Shown here piece by piece: positions 6,495 to 13,744 of a DNA stretch of 15,920 bases (its first letter is position 1; every line of letters begins with the position of its first letter). Source of the stretch: Flammeovirgaceae bacterium UBA2786 (GTDB taxonomy: Bacteria; Bacteroidota; Bacteroidia; Cytophagales; Cyclobacteriaceae). The translations under genes were made by a program, and so were the position numbers. The stretch spans positions 1 through 15,920 of the forward strand of contig DEIA01000007.1 in the NCBI GenBank assembly GCA_002352225.1. The letters are read 5' to 3'. Below the pieces are notes generated by a model. The model had not been told where the DNA came from. It ran no database searches and worked only from the letters and a program-made list of their open reading frames with translations.

Positions 6495-6988
6495 CAGAAC
6501 ATTTTTTCAATTAATTGCATTACCTGCAAAAGGTATTTTTCATCAGTACTGTCAAAATCATTCAGCTTATCGCTGTCCACATCCAACACCAGCACTACTT
6601 CATTATTCTTTAATGCTGGTAGTACAATTTCAGATTTTGATGCCGAACTGCAGGCAATGTGTCCGGGAAATGCTTCCACATCGGGGACAACAATAACTTT
6701 CTTTTCTTTCCAGCTTGTACCACATACACCCTTTCCTAAACCAACGCGTGTGCAGGCAATCGGTCCTTGAAACGGCCCTAATACTAATTCTTGTTTCCCT
6801 CCGCTATCCTTTACCAGGTAAAACCCAACCCAGAAAAAATTCATTGTTTGTTTTAATGCTGCTGCAATGTTGGCCAGGTTAGCGGTAATATCTGTTTCGC
6901 CCGAGGTAAGGGCCTCCAATTGCGGAATCAGGGTTTTGTAACGCGAAGGTTTGTCAGATTCAGTCGCTATCAACAGGTTTTCGGCCAT
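6494..6988 (-). CDS. msrC: free methionine-(R)-sulfoxide reductase (GAF-domain fRMsr)
   Basis: This 164-residue protein is a single GAF domain with the complete fRMsr signature: FFWVGFYLV at 51-59, LGPFQGPIACTR, GLGKGVCGTSW, PDVEAFPGHIAC, SEIVLP and VLDVDS. The three conserved cysteines are Cys79, Cys89 and Cys113; Glu120 and the acidic pair Asp136/Asp138 match the catalytic and substrate-binding acids known in the E. coli enzyme. It reduces free L-methionine-(R)-sulfoxide in the cytoplasm through a Cys sulfenate/disulphide cycle recycled by thioredoxin. A small oddity is Ser114 where many homologues have Asp (HIACSSAS versus HIACDSAS). It is translationally coupled to the membrane MutS-like ATPase, and an exact TATTTTTG promoter element lies 19 bases upstream of its ATG. 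Confidence 0.92.
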   Translation of the reverse strand: MAENLLIATESDKPSRYKTLIPQLEALTSGETDITANLANIAAALKQTMNFFWVGFYLVKDSGGKQELVLGPFQGPIACTRVGLGKGVCGTSWKEKKVIVVPDVEAFPGHIACSSASKSEIVLPALKNNEVVLVLDVDSDKLNDFDSTDEKYLLQVMQLIEKMF

Positions 6989-7007
6989 GGATCAAATAAT
7001 TTGACCG

Positions 7008-7015
7008 CAAAAATA
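7008..7015 (-). promoter_or_regulatory. Bacteroidota-type -7 element for the msrC/MutS-like operon
   Basis: On the minus strand the sequence reads TATTTTTG, an exact match to the Bacteroidota housekeeping -7 consensus TAnnTTTG. It lies 19 bases before the msrC ATG. A TTG that could serve as the -33 element lies about 24 bases further upstream, slightly longer than the usual 17-23 spacing. Supported by sequence match and position only. Confidence 0.45.
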
Positions 7016-7153
7016 ACCTACTCAAGCCTGGTAAAAAAGCAAGATAATAATGACGGCTATTACCACCCCGATAATTTGAATGAGTGCTTTGCGCATATTA
7101 GCAGGAAAGCACGTGCGGAATTTTTGCCAATGCAATGGATGGCTTAATTACCT

Positions 7154-7161
7154 TACCTTTG
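7154..7161 (+). promoter_or_regulatory. Bacteroidota-type -7 element just upstream of the DUF4230 gene
   Basis: The sequence TACCTTTG matches TAnnTTTG exactly and ends 8 bases before ATG 7170. If used, transcription would start only a few bases before the start codon, giving an almost leaderless mRNA. The -33 element is unclear: the nearest TTTTTG (7121-7126) is 27 bases upstream, too far for consensus. The placement also supports choosing ATG 7170 over an upstream in-frame ATG at 7080. Confidence 0.42.
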
Positions 7162-7169
7162 CACGTGCT

Positions 7170-7811
7170 ATGATCCGACACCTCAAACTTCTGATTGTTC
7201 TAATTATTACCGGCACATTAGCGGTTTATGTAGTCTTTGTTATTATTCCTGAGCGGTTGGCCAGAAGTAGCTACGAAGCAGCCAAAACCATAGGCGAAGA
7301 TTTTCGGAAAGCTTTCCAATTTACACCTGAGGTAAAAGTAGAGAATACGGTAGTGCTTAATCAGCAAACAGCCATACTGGAGTTGGCCGTGCTTTCACAG
7401 AATTTTAAACACCAATACGCCTATACAAACACCTGGTTAGGCAGCACCAAAACTATTACCATTGCCGGCACCTTTGTGGCGAAAGCCGGATTTGACCTGA
7501 ATGAACGATTTGCCATATCTATTGAAAATAAAACAGCACGGGTTGTCTTACCAGAACCTCAATTACTTTCTATTGAGACGCAAAGTGATATTACTTACCG
7601 GGATGAAAATGGTTTGTGGAATTGGGTGAGTACGGAAGACCGTACGATAGCAACCAATGCTTTTTTAGCTGATGCTAAAAACTATGCACAACATGCAAGC
7701 TTTGTAAGCGATGCCCGAAAACAGGCTGAAGCACAAATCAAAAAAATACTAGCCCCGCACGTAAACGAAGTTGTGTTTGAATACGGAGTTGCAATTCCAC
7801 CTCCTCAGTAA
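7170..7811 (+). CDS. DUF4230 membrane-anchored protein
   Basis: The chosen start, ATG 7170, gives 213 residues with an N-terminal membrane anchor (MIRHLKLLIVLIITG, hydrophobic to about residue 26). An in-frame ATG at 7080 would add 30 non-hydrophobic residues and lies upstream of the likely promoter. The rest matches DUF4230: LGSTKTITIAGTFVAKAGFDL, then ARVVLPEPQLLSIE, then DENGLWNWVSTEDR, and a C-terminal helix with EAQIKKILAPHVNEV. Members are single-pass proteins with a periplasmic or extracytoplasmic domain and no established function. The gene is divergent from the msrC operon and convergent with the PLP-enzyme gene, with only 7 bases between the two stop codons. I see no terminator in that gap. 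Confidence 0.85.
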   Translation: MIRHLKLLIVLIITGTLAVYVVFVIIPERLARSSYEAAKTIGEDFRKAFQFTPEVKVENTVVLNQQTAILELAVLSQNFKHQYAYTNTWLGSTKTITIAGTFVAKAGFDLNERFAISIENKTARVVLPEPQLLSIETQSDITYRDENGLWNWVSTEDRTIATNAFLADAKNYAQHASFVSDARKQAEAQIKKILAPHVNEVVFEYGVAIPPPQ

Positions 7812-7818
7812 TAGCCGG

Positions 7819-9348
7819 TTACCCACTGATTTTTCCGGGGTAAACCGTAGAGCCGGTATTAATGATCAGAATCTTTTCATCTTTTGGAACTTCGTCCCGC
7901 ATTTGTAACAACAAGGCAAGACCTGCTATGCCCGATGGTTCGCACCGCACAGATTGCTTTTTAGCAATCTCCATGGCTTCCTCTACAAAATTCTCATCCA
8001 CATCCAAAATTCCGGAAAGGTTGCCGATACGTCCGTTTTGAATCAATGAATTAATATAGAACTGATAATCGTCCAGCGAAGGCAGATAATATGAAAAGAG
8101 CTTATCGAGGCGCGAGTTAACATCGCGGGTAGTAGCGCCCATAAAATTACATTGCCCGATTTTTTTTATATCGCCCAGAAACCGAAGGTCATGTTTATAG
8201 ATACTATTGTTAAACTCGCGTTCAGCAATTATTAAAATATTCACGTACAAATCGCCTGTGCCAAATGGAACAAAACAATATGCCGGGTTTTCATTCAACA
8301 CCTCGTACGATAGCCAGTCGTAATAATTATCGTTAAACCGATCCAAAATTTCGCGATAGGTAATATCAATACCTTCTTTGTTGTGCGTAAGGTCTTTTAT
8401 TTCTTTACCGGTAAGCGAACGGGCTCTCAGGTCGGTTTCATACACTTCGCAACCCATTTGCCGAAGAGACTCTTTTATAGTTGCACTTATCTTATTATCC
8501 ATCAACACCTTCAGCTTAGTGCTTACCTTGAATAGATTAAAAAAATGTTGAATGGCGGCAGCCGCGCTACCGGATGAGATAATGGATACTTCTTTAATAT
8601 TGTATCGCTTAGCTTTAATCAAAACTTCCCACGCCATGCGTGCTTTGTGTGTGCCGGTTGGGTTAGTGCTTTCGTCTTTCAGCCACACATTGGTAAAACC
8701 GGGCACCTCGATACGAAATGTATTCGATGCCGGAAAGCGGGGCTCATAAAACGGGCGTGGCGGAAACTCAGGTTTAGATGGATCGTTGAGTGAGGGCACA
8801 TATAAACCATCAATCATATCATCACCAGTGCGTGCCTGTTCATCATTAATCTGCTCTTTGATCAGATCCAATTCCTTCTTAGAAAGTTTTTCAAGAAGCA
8901 CATTGGCTATCTTGGCTGCAAACGAATCAACTTTATCGGAAGGAATTCCTCTGGTTGTTGCTTCTGGTTCAGCATCATCGCCATCCACATCCAGCAACGA
9001 TTTGTATTTATCGCTAAACTTATCGTTGATCAGACTATTCCAATCATGCTGATTTTGGGTAGCAAACAAAGCAAGAAGATTACGTAAAGATTGCGTTGCC
9101 CCGGGCGGGCTCTTTAGATTAAACGCTCTTCGCAACAAATCTTCAGACGGTCCTTGCGGGTAACTTAATGATAGTTGCGGGTCGAGGGAGGTTGTGTTTT
9201 TTACGAACTCTTTTACCGCCCTCTGCAATCCATGAATAAAACTCCACCGCCCCGTTCCTACCGATTCATGAAATCCAGTTCGCGCAAGTTGCTCGCGAAT
9301 CAGATCCAGGACTTCTTTAGGTATACGTTTGGCCGATGCTTTTTTCAT
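7819..9348 (-). CDS. fold-type II PLP-dependent enzyme (threonine synthase/cysteine synthase superfamily) with an N-terminal HTH-like region
   Basis: The 509-residue protein starts at ATG 9348. Residues about 205-505 are a tryptophan-synthase-beta-superfamily domain: substrate-entry WLKDESTNPTGTHKAR with the predicted Schiff-base Lys235, SSGSAAAA at 258-265, a PLP-phosphate loop FGTGD at 362-366, CEPSGIAGLA at 469-478 and NTGSTVY at 497-503. The second position of the SSGN motif is Ser261 where most relatives have Asn. The N-terminal ~200 residues are not part of that fold. Residues 58-108 (LSLSYPQ...LLRRAF...ATQSLRNLLALFATQNQHDWNSLI) resemble a helix-turn-helix-like module common in Bacteroidota proteins ('tLkR-f...TL-LA-y-g...W-F'). 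The segment LDLIREQ-LARTG (14-25) is echoed at 160-175 (LDLIKEQ...ARTG). The reaction is unknown: lyase, synthase or deaminase are all possible. The upstream gene is lspA (72 bases away); the enzyme may be co-transcribed or have its own promoter. Confidence 0.8.
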   Translation of the reverse strand: MKKASAKRIPKEVLDLIREQLARTGFHESVGTGRWSFIHGLQRAVKEFVKNTTSLDPQLSLSYPQGPSEDLLRRAFNLKSPPGATQSLRNLLALFATQNQHDWNSLINDKFSDKYKSLLDVDGDDAEPEATTRGIPSDKVDSFAAKIANVLLEKLSKKELDLIKEQINDEQARTGDDMIDGLYVPSLNDPSKPEFPPRPFYEPRFPASNTFRIEVPGFTNVWLKDESTNPTGTHKARMAWEVLIKAKRYNIKEVSIISSGSAAAAIQHFFNLFKVSTKLKVLMDNKISATIKESLRQMGCEVYETDLRARSLTGKEIKDLTHNKEGIDITYREILDRFNDNYYDWLSYEVLNENPAYCFVPFGTGDLYVNILIIAEREFNNSIYKHDLRFLGDIKKIGQCNFMGATTRDVNSRLDKLFSYYLPSLDDYQFYINSLIQNGRIGNLSGILDVDENFVEEAMEIAKKQSVRCEPSGIAGLALLLQMRDEVPKDEKILIINTGSTVYPGKISG

Positions 9349-9359
9349 TTGGCAGAAGG

Positions 9360-9387
9360 GGTTGTTTTATCTAACACAAGAACAACC
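9360..9387. other. inverted repeat upstream of the PLP-enzyme gene (possible operator or leader hairpin)
   Basis: GGTTGTT (9360-9366) and AACAACC (9381-9387) are perfect seven-base inverted arms separated by 14 bases, located 12-39 bases before the ATG at 9348. The position suits an operator or leader hairpin, possibly for autoregulation by the HTH-like N-terminus of the downstream protein. The arms are short and could arise by chance. Confidence 0.3.
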
Positions 9388-9420
9388 GCACAACATGATT
9401 ATTATGTATTCTTAAAAAAA

Positions 9421-10092
9421 TCATTCCGATGAGGGTTGTTTCTCATTCACGGGGTCTGACGTTTCTGATGTTACCAAAACCTGTTCTGATTCTGAGGTTA
9501 CCTGTACTTCTGGCTTTAATTCGTCTTTAAAAAAACGTTTCTGCGAGAACAGGATAATCATTACACCTATAAAGATAGACGAATCGGCAATATTAAATAC
9601 CGGACTAAAAAACTCAAAGTAATCACCACCAATAAAAGGCACCCAGGTTGGCCACTGAAAGTGGAACAACGGAAAATACAGCATATCAATTACTTGCCCA
9701 TGAAACCATGGTGTTGGTACATCCATCGGTGCATTGTTTAAATAAACGCCATAAAAGGTACTGTCAATAACATTGCCAATGGCACCGCCCAGAATAAGGG
9801 CAAGACAAATCAGGAATCCTTTGTGCGCCTGCTTTTGTACCATCTTTATCATGTAATAGCTTATACCCATCATGGCAATAATTCTGAAAATAGTAAGCGC
9901 CAGTTTGCCAAACTCATTTTCCCAACGAATACCGAAAGCCATGCCGGGGTTAAGCAGGTAATGCAACCGAAACCAAGTGCCCAGTACATTTATTTCCTGA
10001 TGAATGTACATATTATAATACACCAGTAATTTACTGGTTTGATCTATTGCAATTATCAGCAGGGCTATTAAAAAATACTTTGCGTACTTCAT
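9421..10092 (-). CDS. lspA: lipoprotein signal peptidase (signal peptidase II)
   Basis: This integral inner-membrane aspartyl protease cleaves the signal peptide of diacylglyceryl-modified prolipoproteins. The 223 residues contain four membrane helices and the family motifs: IDQTSK with Asp17, LNPGMAFG at 47-54, GGAIGNVID with catalytic Asp110, and VFNIADSSI with catalytic Asp170. The loop between the two catalytic aspartates is about 60 residues long (with PTPWFHGQVIDMLYFP), far longer than the roughly 20 residues of the Pseudomonas enzyme; this long loop is usual in Bacteroidota. The last ~35 residues are a polar, acidic cytoplasmic tail. The ATG at 10092 lies 14 bases after the ileS stop, so ileS and lspA form the well-known conserved operon. 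A dksA/traR-type gene, often between them in Bacteroidota, is absent here. Confidence 0.96.
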   Translation of the reverse strand: MKYAKYFLIALLIIAIDQTSKLLVYYNMYIHQEINVLGTWFRLHYLLNPGMAFGIRWENEFGKLALTIFRIIAMMGISYYMIKMVQKQAHKGFLICLALILGGAIGNVIDSTFYGVYLNNAPMDVPTPWFHGQVIDMLYFPLFHFQWPTWVPFIGGDYFEFFSPVFNIADSSIFIGVMIILFSQKRFFKDELKPEVQVTSESEQVLVTSETSDPVNEKQPSSE

Positions 10093-10106
10093 ACAAATTC
10101 GTCTCC

Positions 10107-13100
10107 TCAGTTTACTGTAATCTTCAGCTTAATACTATACTCATCCATTTCCACTTCTGTAGCATCCGCCACTGTTTCTTTCAGTTCTAACGAAAGTGCT
10201 TGTGTTTCGATGCTAATGTACTCTTTGTGTTCGGTTAAGGCTGATGTAATAAACTCTCCATTCCTTTCTACTTCAATAGAAATTTTGTCAAGCACTTCCA
10301 GCCCCATGTCTTTGCGCATATTTTGAACCCGGTTTACAAAATCGCGGGCTATACCTTCGCGCTTCAACGCATCCGTTAACGTAATATCCAGGGCTACGGT
10401 TAATCCGTTTTCTGAAGCCACCGCCCATCCTGCAATATCTTCTGATGAAATCAGCACATCATCCAATACAAGTTCAAAGCCGCCTTTACTTAGCGCGCCT
10501 TGTCTCTCAATAGTTTGAATTTCATTTTGTGTAAACGTAGTAATCACTGCCGAGACCTCTTTCATTTTAGGGCCATACTGTTTTCCTAACCTGGCAAAGT
10601 TGGGCTTTACTTTTTTTACCAAAAGCCCGGAAGCATCATCTACATACTGAATTTCTTTTACGTTAACTTCTGCTTTAATAATAGCCTCTACACTGCGCAC
10701 CCGTTGTGCAAATTTTTCATCTAACACCGGTAATAAAACTTTTTGTAACGGTGTACGCACTTTTACCTTACTATTCTTACGAATAGAGTGTACCAATGAA
10801 CAAATACGTTGGGCATAGTTCATGGATACTTCCAGTTCAGCCTCTTTCCGTTTTGCTTCTGGTTTAATCAGCAACGTATGATGTATTGACTCATACTGCA
10901 ACGGTGTGTTAAACTGCTTTGCGCGATGGCGGATATTGTCAGTAAGATTTTTATACAACCATTCACTAAAGAATGGAGCAACAGGCGCCATTAACTGAGC
11001 CGTTACCATCAAACATTCGTACAGTGTTTCGTATGCTGCCCTTTTATCTTGCGATAACTCTCCCCGGCTTGCCGGTTGCCAGAACCGTTTCCGGTTAAGG
11101 CGCACATACCAGTTAGAAAGATGATCGTTTACAAACTCCTGAATGGCACGCGCAGCTTTGGTGGGTTCATACTCTTCGTATGCTGCTGTTACTTCTTCAA
11201 TTAAAGTTTGCTCTTTGGTTATAATCCATTTATCTAATGGAGCCAGTTCATTGAACGGCACATTATTCATCTCATCCTTTACAAAGCCATCAATATTGGC
11301 ATAGAGCACAAAGAAAGAATATGTATTGGCCAGCGTTCCAAAAAACCTACGTTGCGTTTCTTCTACCCCGGCAAAGTCAAACTTGAGGTTATCCCAGGGT
11401 GGCGCGTTTTCCATCATGTACCAGCGCACCACATCGGGGCCGTACTTGGCAAGCGCATCAAACGGATTTACCACATTGCCTTTGCTCTTGCTCATCTTGT
11501 TACCGCTCTTATCCAGTACAAGACCATTGGAAATTACATTCTTAAAAGAAACTCCGCCATTTCCTACTTTCTTGTTTACGGCCTTGATCTCGTCACTGCT
11601 TTCGCTAAGCATTACTGCAATGGCATGAAGTGTAAAGAACCAGCCACGGGTTTGGTCAACGCCTTCGGCAATAAAATCGGCCGGGTAGCTTTTCTCAAAA
11701 ATGTCTTTGTTCTCGAACGGGTAGTGCCATTGTGCATAAGGCATAGCGCCACTATCAAACCACACGTCAATCAGATCGGCTTCGCGATACATGGGTTCGC
11801 CTGTTGAACTTACCAGGGTAATCTCATCTACATAGGGTCTGTGTAAGTCAAATTCTGAATCTAAAATTCCAAATTTTGCATTCGGAATACCTGCTTGTTT
11901 TGCTTTTGCAATTTCACTTTGCAATTGAGCTATTGAGCCTATACAAATTTCTTCTTTTCCATCTTTTGTTCTCCAGATGGGTAAAGGTGTGCCCCAGTAA
12001 CGTGAACGTGACAAGTTCCAGTCAACCAGATTTTCCAGCCAGTTTCCGAACCGACCTGTACCTGTACTTTCCGGTTTCCAGTTGATGGTTTTGTTTAACG
12101 CTACCATTTTATTTTTCAACGCAGTAGTTTTAATAAACCAACTATCTAACGGATAATACAACACCGGCTTATCGGTGCGCCAGCAGTGTGGATAGGTGTG
12201 TTCGTATTTTTCTACTTTAAACGCTTTGTTCTCTTCTTTTAAAATGATGGAGATGATTACATCGGTGCTTTTGTAATCCGGATTGCCCTCATCTTCGTTG
12301 GTATAATTCTTTACATAAAAATCATCTGCGTCCAGCGACCTGTGCGTTTTGATTTTGTACTTGTCAACACCTGCTTTCAGGTGTTCACCAATCTGACTTA
12401 AAAATTTTCCTTTCTTATCAACAGTAGGAACCTCATTGCCGGCTTCATCTTTTATCGTTAGTGCAGGCACACCATTTTGTTTCGCTACTCTAAAGTCATC
12501 GGCTCCAAACGTGGGCGAAGTATGTACTACACCGGTACCGTCTTCGGTGGTAACAAAATCTCCTGCAATTACCTGAAAGGCTTTGTCTGCATCGTAAAAC
12601 GGTTGCAGGTAAGGCATGAGTTGCTCGTAGTGTATGCCCAGAAGTTGCTTACCCGAAAATTCCTGCACAATCTTAAAAGGAATTACCTTATCTCCGGGCT
12701 TGTACTCTTCGAGCATCAGCTCTTTATTCTTCTCAGAGAAATATTTTGTAACAAGGTCTTTTGCCAAAACCACACTTACCGGTTTGTGTGTATATGAATT
12801 GAATGTATTAATCTGAACGTACGTGATCCTTTCGCCCACTGCCAATGCCGTATTGGATGGAAGTGTCCAGGGGGTGGTGGTCCAGGCCAGAATAAATACT
12901 TCGCTATCTGTCTTAAACAAAAACTCCGACTTCGCATCGCGCTTTACTTTAAACTGCGCCACAATGGAAGTATCTTTAACGTCCTTATATGTACCCGGTA
13001 GGTTTAACTCGTGTGAGCTTAATCCGGTACCGGCTGCTGGCGAGTAAGGCTGAATCGTATAGCCTTTGTACAACAACTTCTTATCGTACAATTGCTTTAA

Positions 13101-13589
13101 AATCCACCACAGGGTTTCAATGTATTCTTTTTCGTACGTGATGTAGGGACTTTCCAGATCAACCCAGTAGCCCATCTTCACCGTCAGGTCGTCCCATTGA
13201 TCTTTGTACTTCATTACCGTTTCGCGGCACTTCTTGTTGTACTCTTCAATAGAGATTTTTTTTCCAATGTCGTCCTTGGTAATGCCCAATTCTTTTTCAA
13301 CCTGCAATTCTACCGGAAGCCCATGTGTATCCCATCCACCTTTGCGTTTTACCTGGTAGCCTTGCAATGTTTTAAAGCGACAAAAAATATCCTTTACCGT
13401 GCGGGCCATTACGTGGTGTATGCCGGGGGTACCGTTTGCCGAAGGTGGGCCTTCGTAAAAGGTAAAAGTGGGGCTGCCTTCGCGCACGCTAACCGACTTC
13501 TCAAAAATTTTATCCTGCTTCCAGAATTCAAGTATTTCGGTGGCCACCCGGGCCATATTCATTTCTTTTGTTTCTCTGTATTTACTCAC
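10107..13589 (-). CDS. ileS: isoleucyl-tRNA synthetase, type 2 (IleRS2) with altered GXHH signature
   Basis: This cytoplasmic class I synthetase charges tRNA-Ile. It has 1160 residues and starts at GTG 13589; the product begins MSKYRETKEMNMARV, which aligns with homologous starts, and no nearby ATG fits better (first internal Met at 10). Domain order: catalytic Rossmann fold with the signature at 56-59, WDTHGLPVELQVEKELG at 86-102, CP1 editing domain with TTTPW at 237-241 and GTGVVHTSP at 351-359 including Asp364/Asp365, KMSKS at 698-702, then a helical anticodon-binding domain and a C-terminal extension. The normal HXGH is replaced by Gly56-Ile57-His58-His59, read as ggc ata cac cac on the minus strand. 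This swapped GXHH form is known in some type 2 IleRS enzymes and is linked in published work to strong mupirocin resistance. Apart from a near-consensus TTATTTTG (13597-13604) just upstream, regulation is not visible. No T-box is evident. Confidence 0.97.
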   Translation of the reverse strand: MSKYRETKEMNMARVATEILEFWKQDKIFEKSVSVREGSPTFTFYEGPPSANGTPGIHHVMARTVKDIFCRFKTLQGYQVKRKGGWDTHGLPVELQVEKELGITKDDIGKKISIEEYNKKCRETVMKYKDQWDDLTVKMGYWVDLESPYITYEKEYIETLWWILKQLYDKKLLYKGYTIQPYSPAAGTGLSSHELNLPGTYKDVKDTSIVAQFKVKRDAKSEFLFKTDSEVFILAWTTTPWTLPSNTALAVGERITYVQINTFNSYTHKPVSVVLAKDLVTKYFSEKNKELMLEEYKPGDKVIPFKIVQEFSGKQLLGIHYEQLMPYLQPFYDADKAFQVIAGDFVTTEDGTGVVHTSPTFGADDFRVAKQNGVPALTIKDEAGNEVPTVDKKGKFLSQIGEHLKAGVDKYKIKTHRSLDADDFYVKNYTNEDEGNPDYKSTDVIISIILKEENKAFKVEKYEHTYPHCWRTDKPVLYYPLDSWFIKTTALKNKMVALNKTINWKPESTGTGRFGNWLENLVDWNLSRSRYWGTPLPIWRTKDGKEEICIGSIAQLQSEIAKAKQAGIPNAKFGILDSEFDLHRPYVDEITLVSSTGEPMYREADLIDVWFDSGAMPYAQWHYPFENKDIFEKSYPADFIAEGVDQTRGWFFTLHAIAVMLSESSDEIKAVNKKVGNGGVSFKNVISNGLVLDKSGNKMSKSKGNVVNPFDALAKYGPDVVRWYMMENAPPWDNLKFDFAGVEETQRRFFGTLANTYSFFVLYANIDGFVKDEMNNVPFNELAPLDKWIITKEQTLIEEVTAAYEEYEPTKAARAIQEFVNDHLSNWYVRLNRKRFWQPASRGELSQDKRAAYETLYECLMVTAQLMAPVAPFFSEWLYKNLTDNIRHRAKQFNTPLQYESIHHTLLIKPEAKRKEAELEVSMNYAQRICSLVHSIRKNSKVKVRTPLQKVLLPVLDEKFAQRVRSVEAIIKAEVNVKEIQYVDDASGLLVKKVKPNFARLGKQYGPKMKEVSAVITTFTQNEIQTIERQGALSKGGFELVLDDVLISSEDIAGWAVASENGLTVALDITLTDALKREGIARDFVNRVQNMRKDMGLEVLDKISIEVERNGEFITSALTEHKEYISIETQALSLELKETVADATEVEMDEYSIKLKITVN

Positions 13590-13596
13590 GGTTACC

Positions 13597-13604
13597 CAAA
13601 ATAA
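13597..13604 (-). promoter_or_regulatory. near-consensus -7 element just upstream of ileS
   Basis: On the minus strand TTATTTTG differs from the Bacteroidota -7 consensus TAnnTTTG at one position and lies 7 bases before the GTG start. If functional, the transcript would be nearly leaderless. No clear -33 partner is visible, so this is weak. Confidence 0.28.
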
Positions 13605-13625
13605 GGCCGCAATTTATGATATTTT

Positions 13626-13727
13626 GGGGATTAGACATGGGATTTTAGGCATTGGGCATCAGGCATTTGGGGATTGGGAGTCAGGCCTTGGGCAATAGGT
13701 ATTGAGCATTAGGGATTAGTTATCGGG
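13626..13727 (+). repeat. G-rich degenerate short tandem repeat in a divergent intergenic region
   Basis: About 100 bases consist of variants of a 7-8-base unit such as GGGCATT, GGGGATT, AGGCATT and AGGTATT. There are eight runs of three or four Gs on the plus strand, starting at 13626, 13639, 13654, 13669, 13676, 13690, 13712 and 13725. It lies between ileS (minus strand) and the Uma2 gene (plus strand). The unit is too degenerate for a recent microsatellite. The G-runs could in principle form a G-quadruplex. Similar GGCATTGGGCATT-type low-complexity stretches occur between genes in other Bacteroidota. Confidence 0.6.
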
Positions 13728-13744
13728 TGTGTTAAATTTATAGT

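Noticed and set aside
7080..7169. Upstream ATG extension of the DUF4230 gene
   Set aside because: The extra 30 residues are not hydrophobic, lie before the best promoter element and precede a clear N-terminal membrane anchor starting at ATG 7170.
11326..13698. Several plus-strand open frames antisense to ileS
   Set aside because: They lack domains and start signals, and the minus-strand gene is unambiguous; they are shadows of its codon bias.
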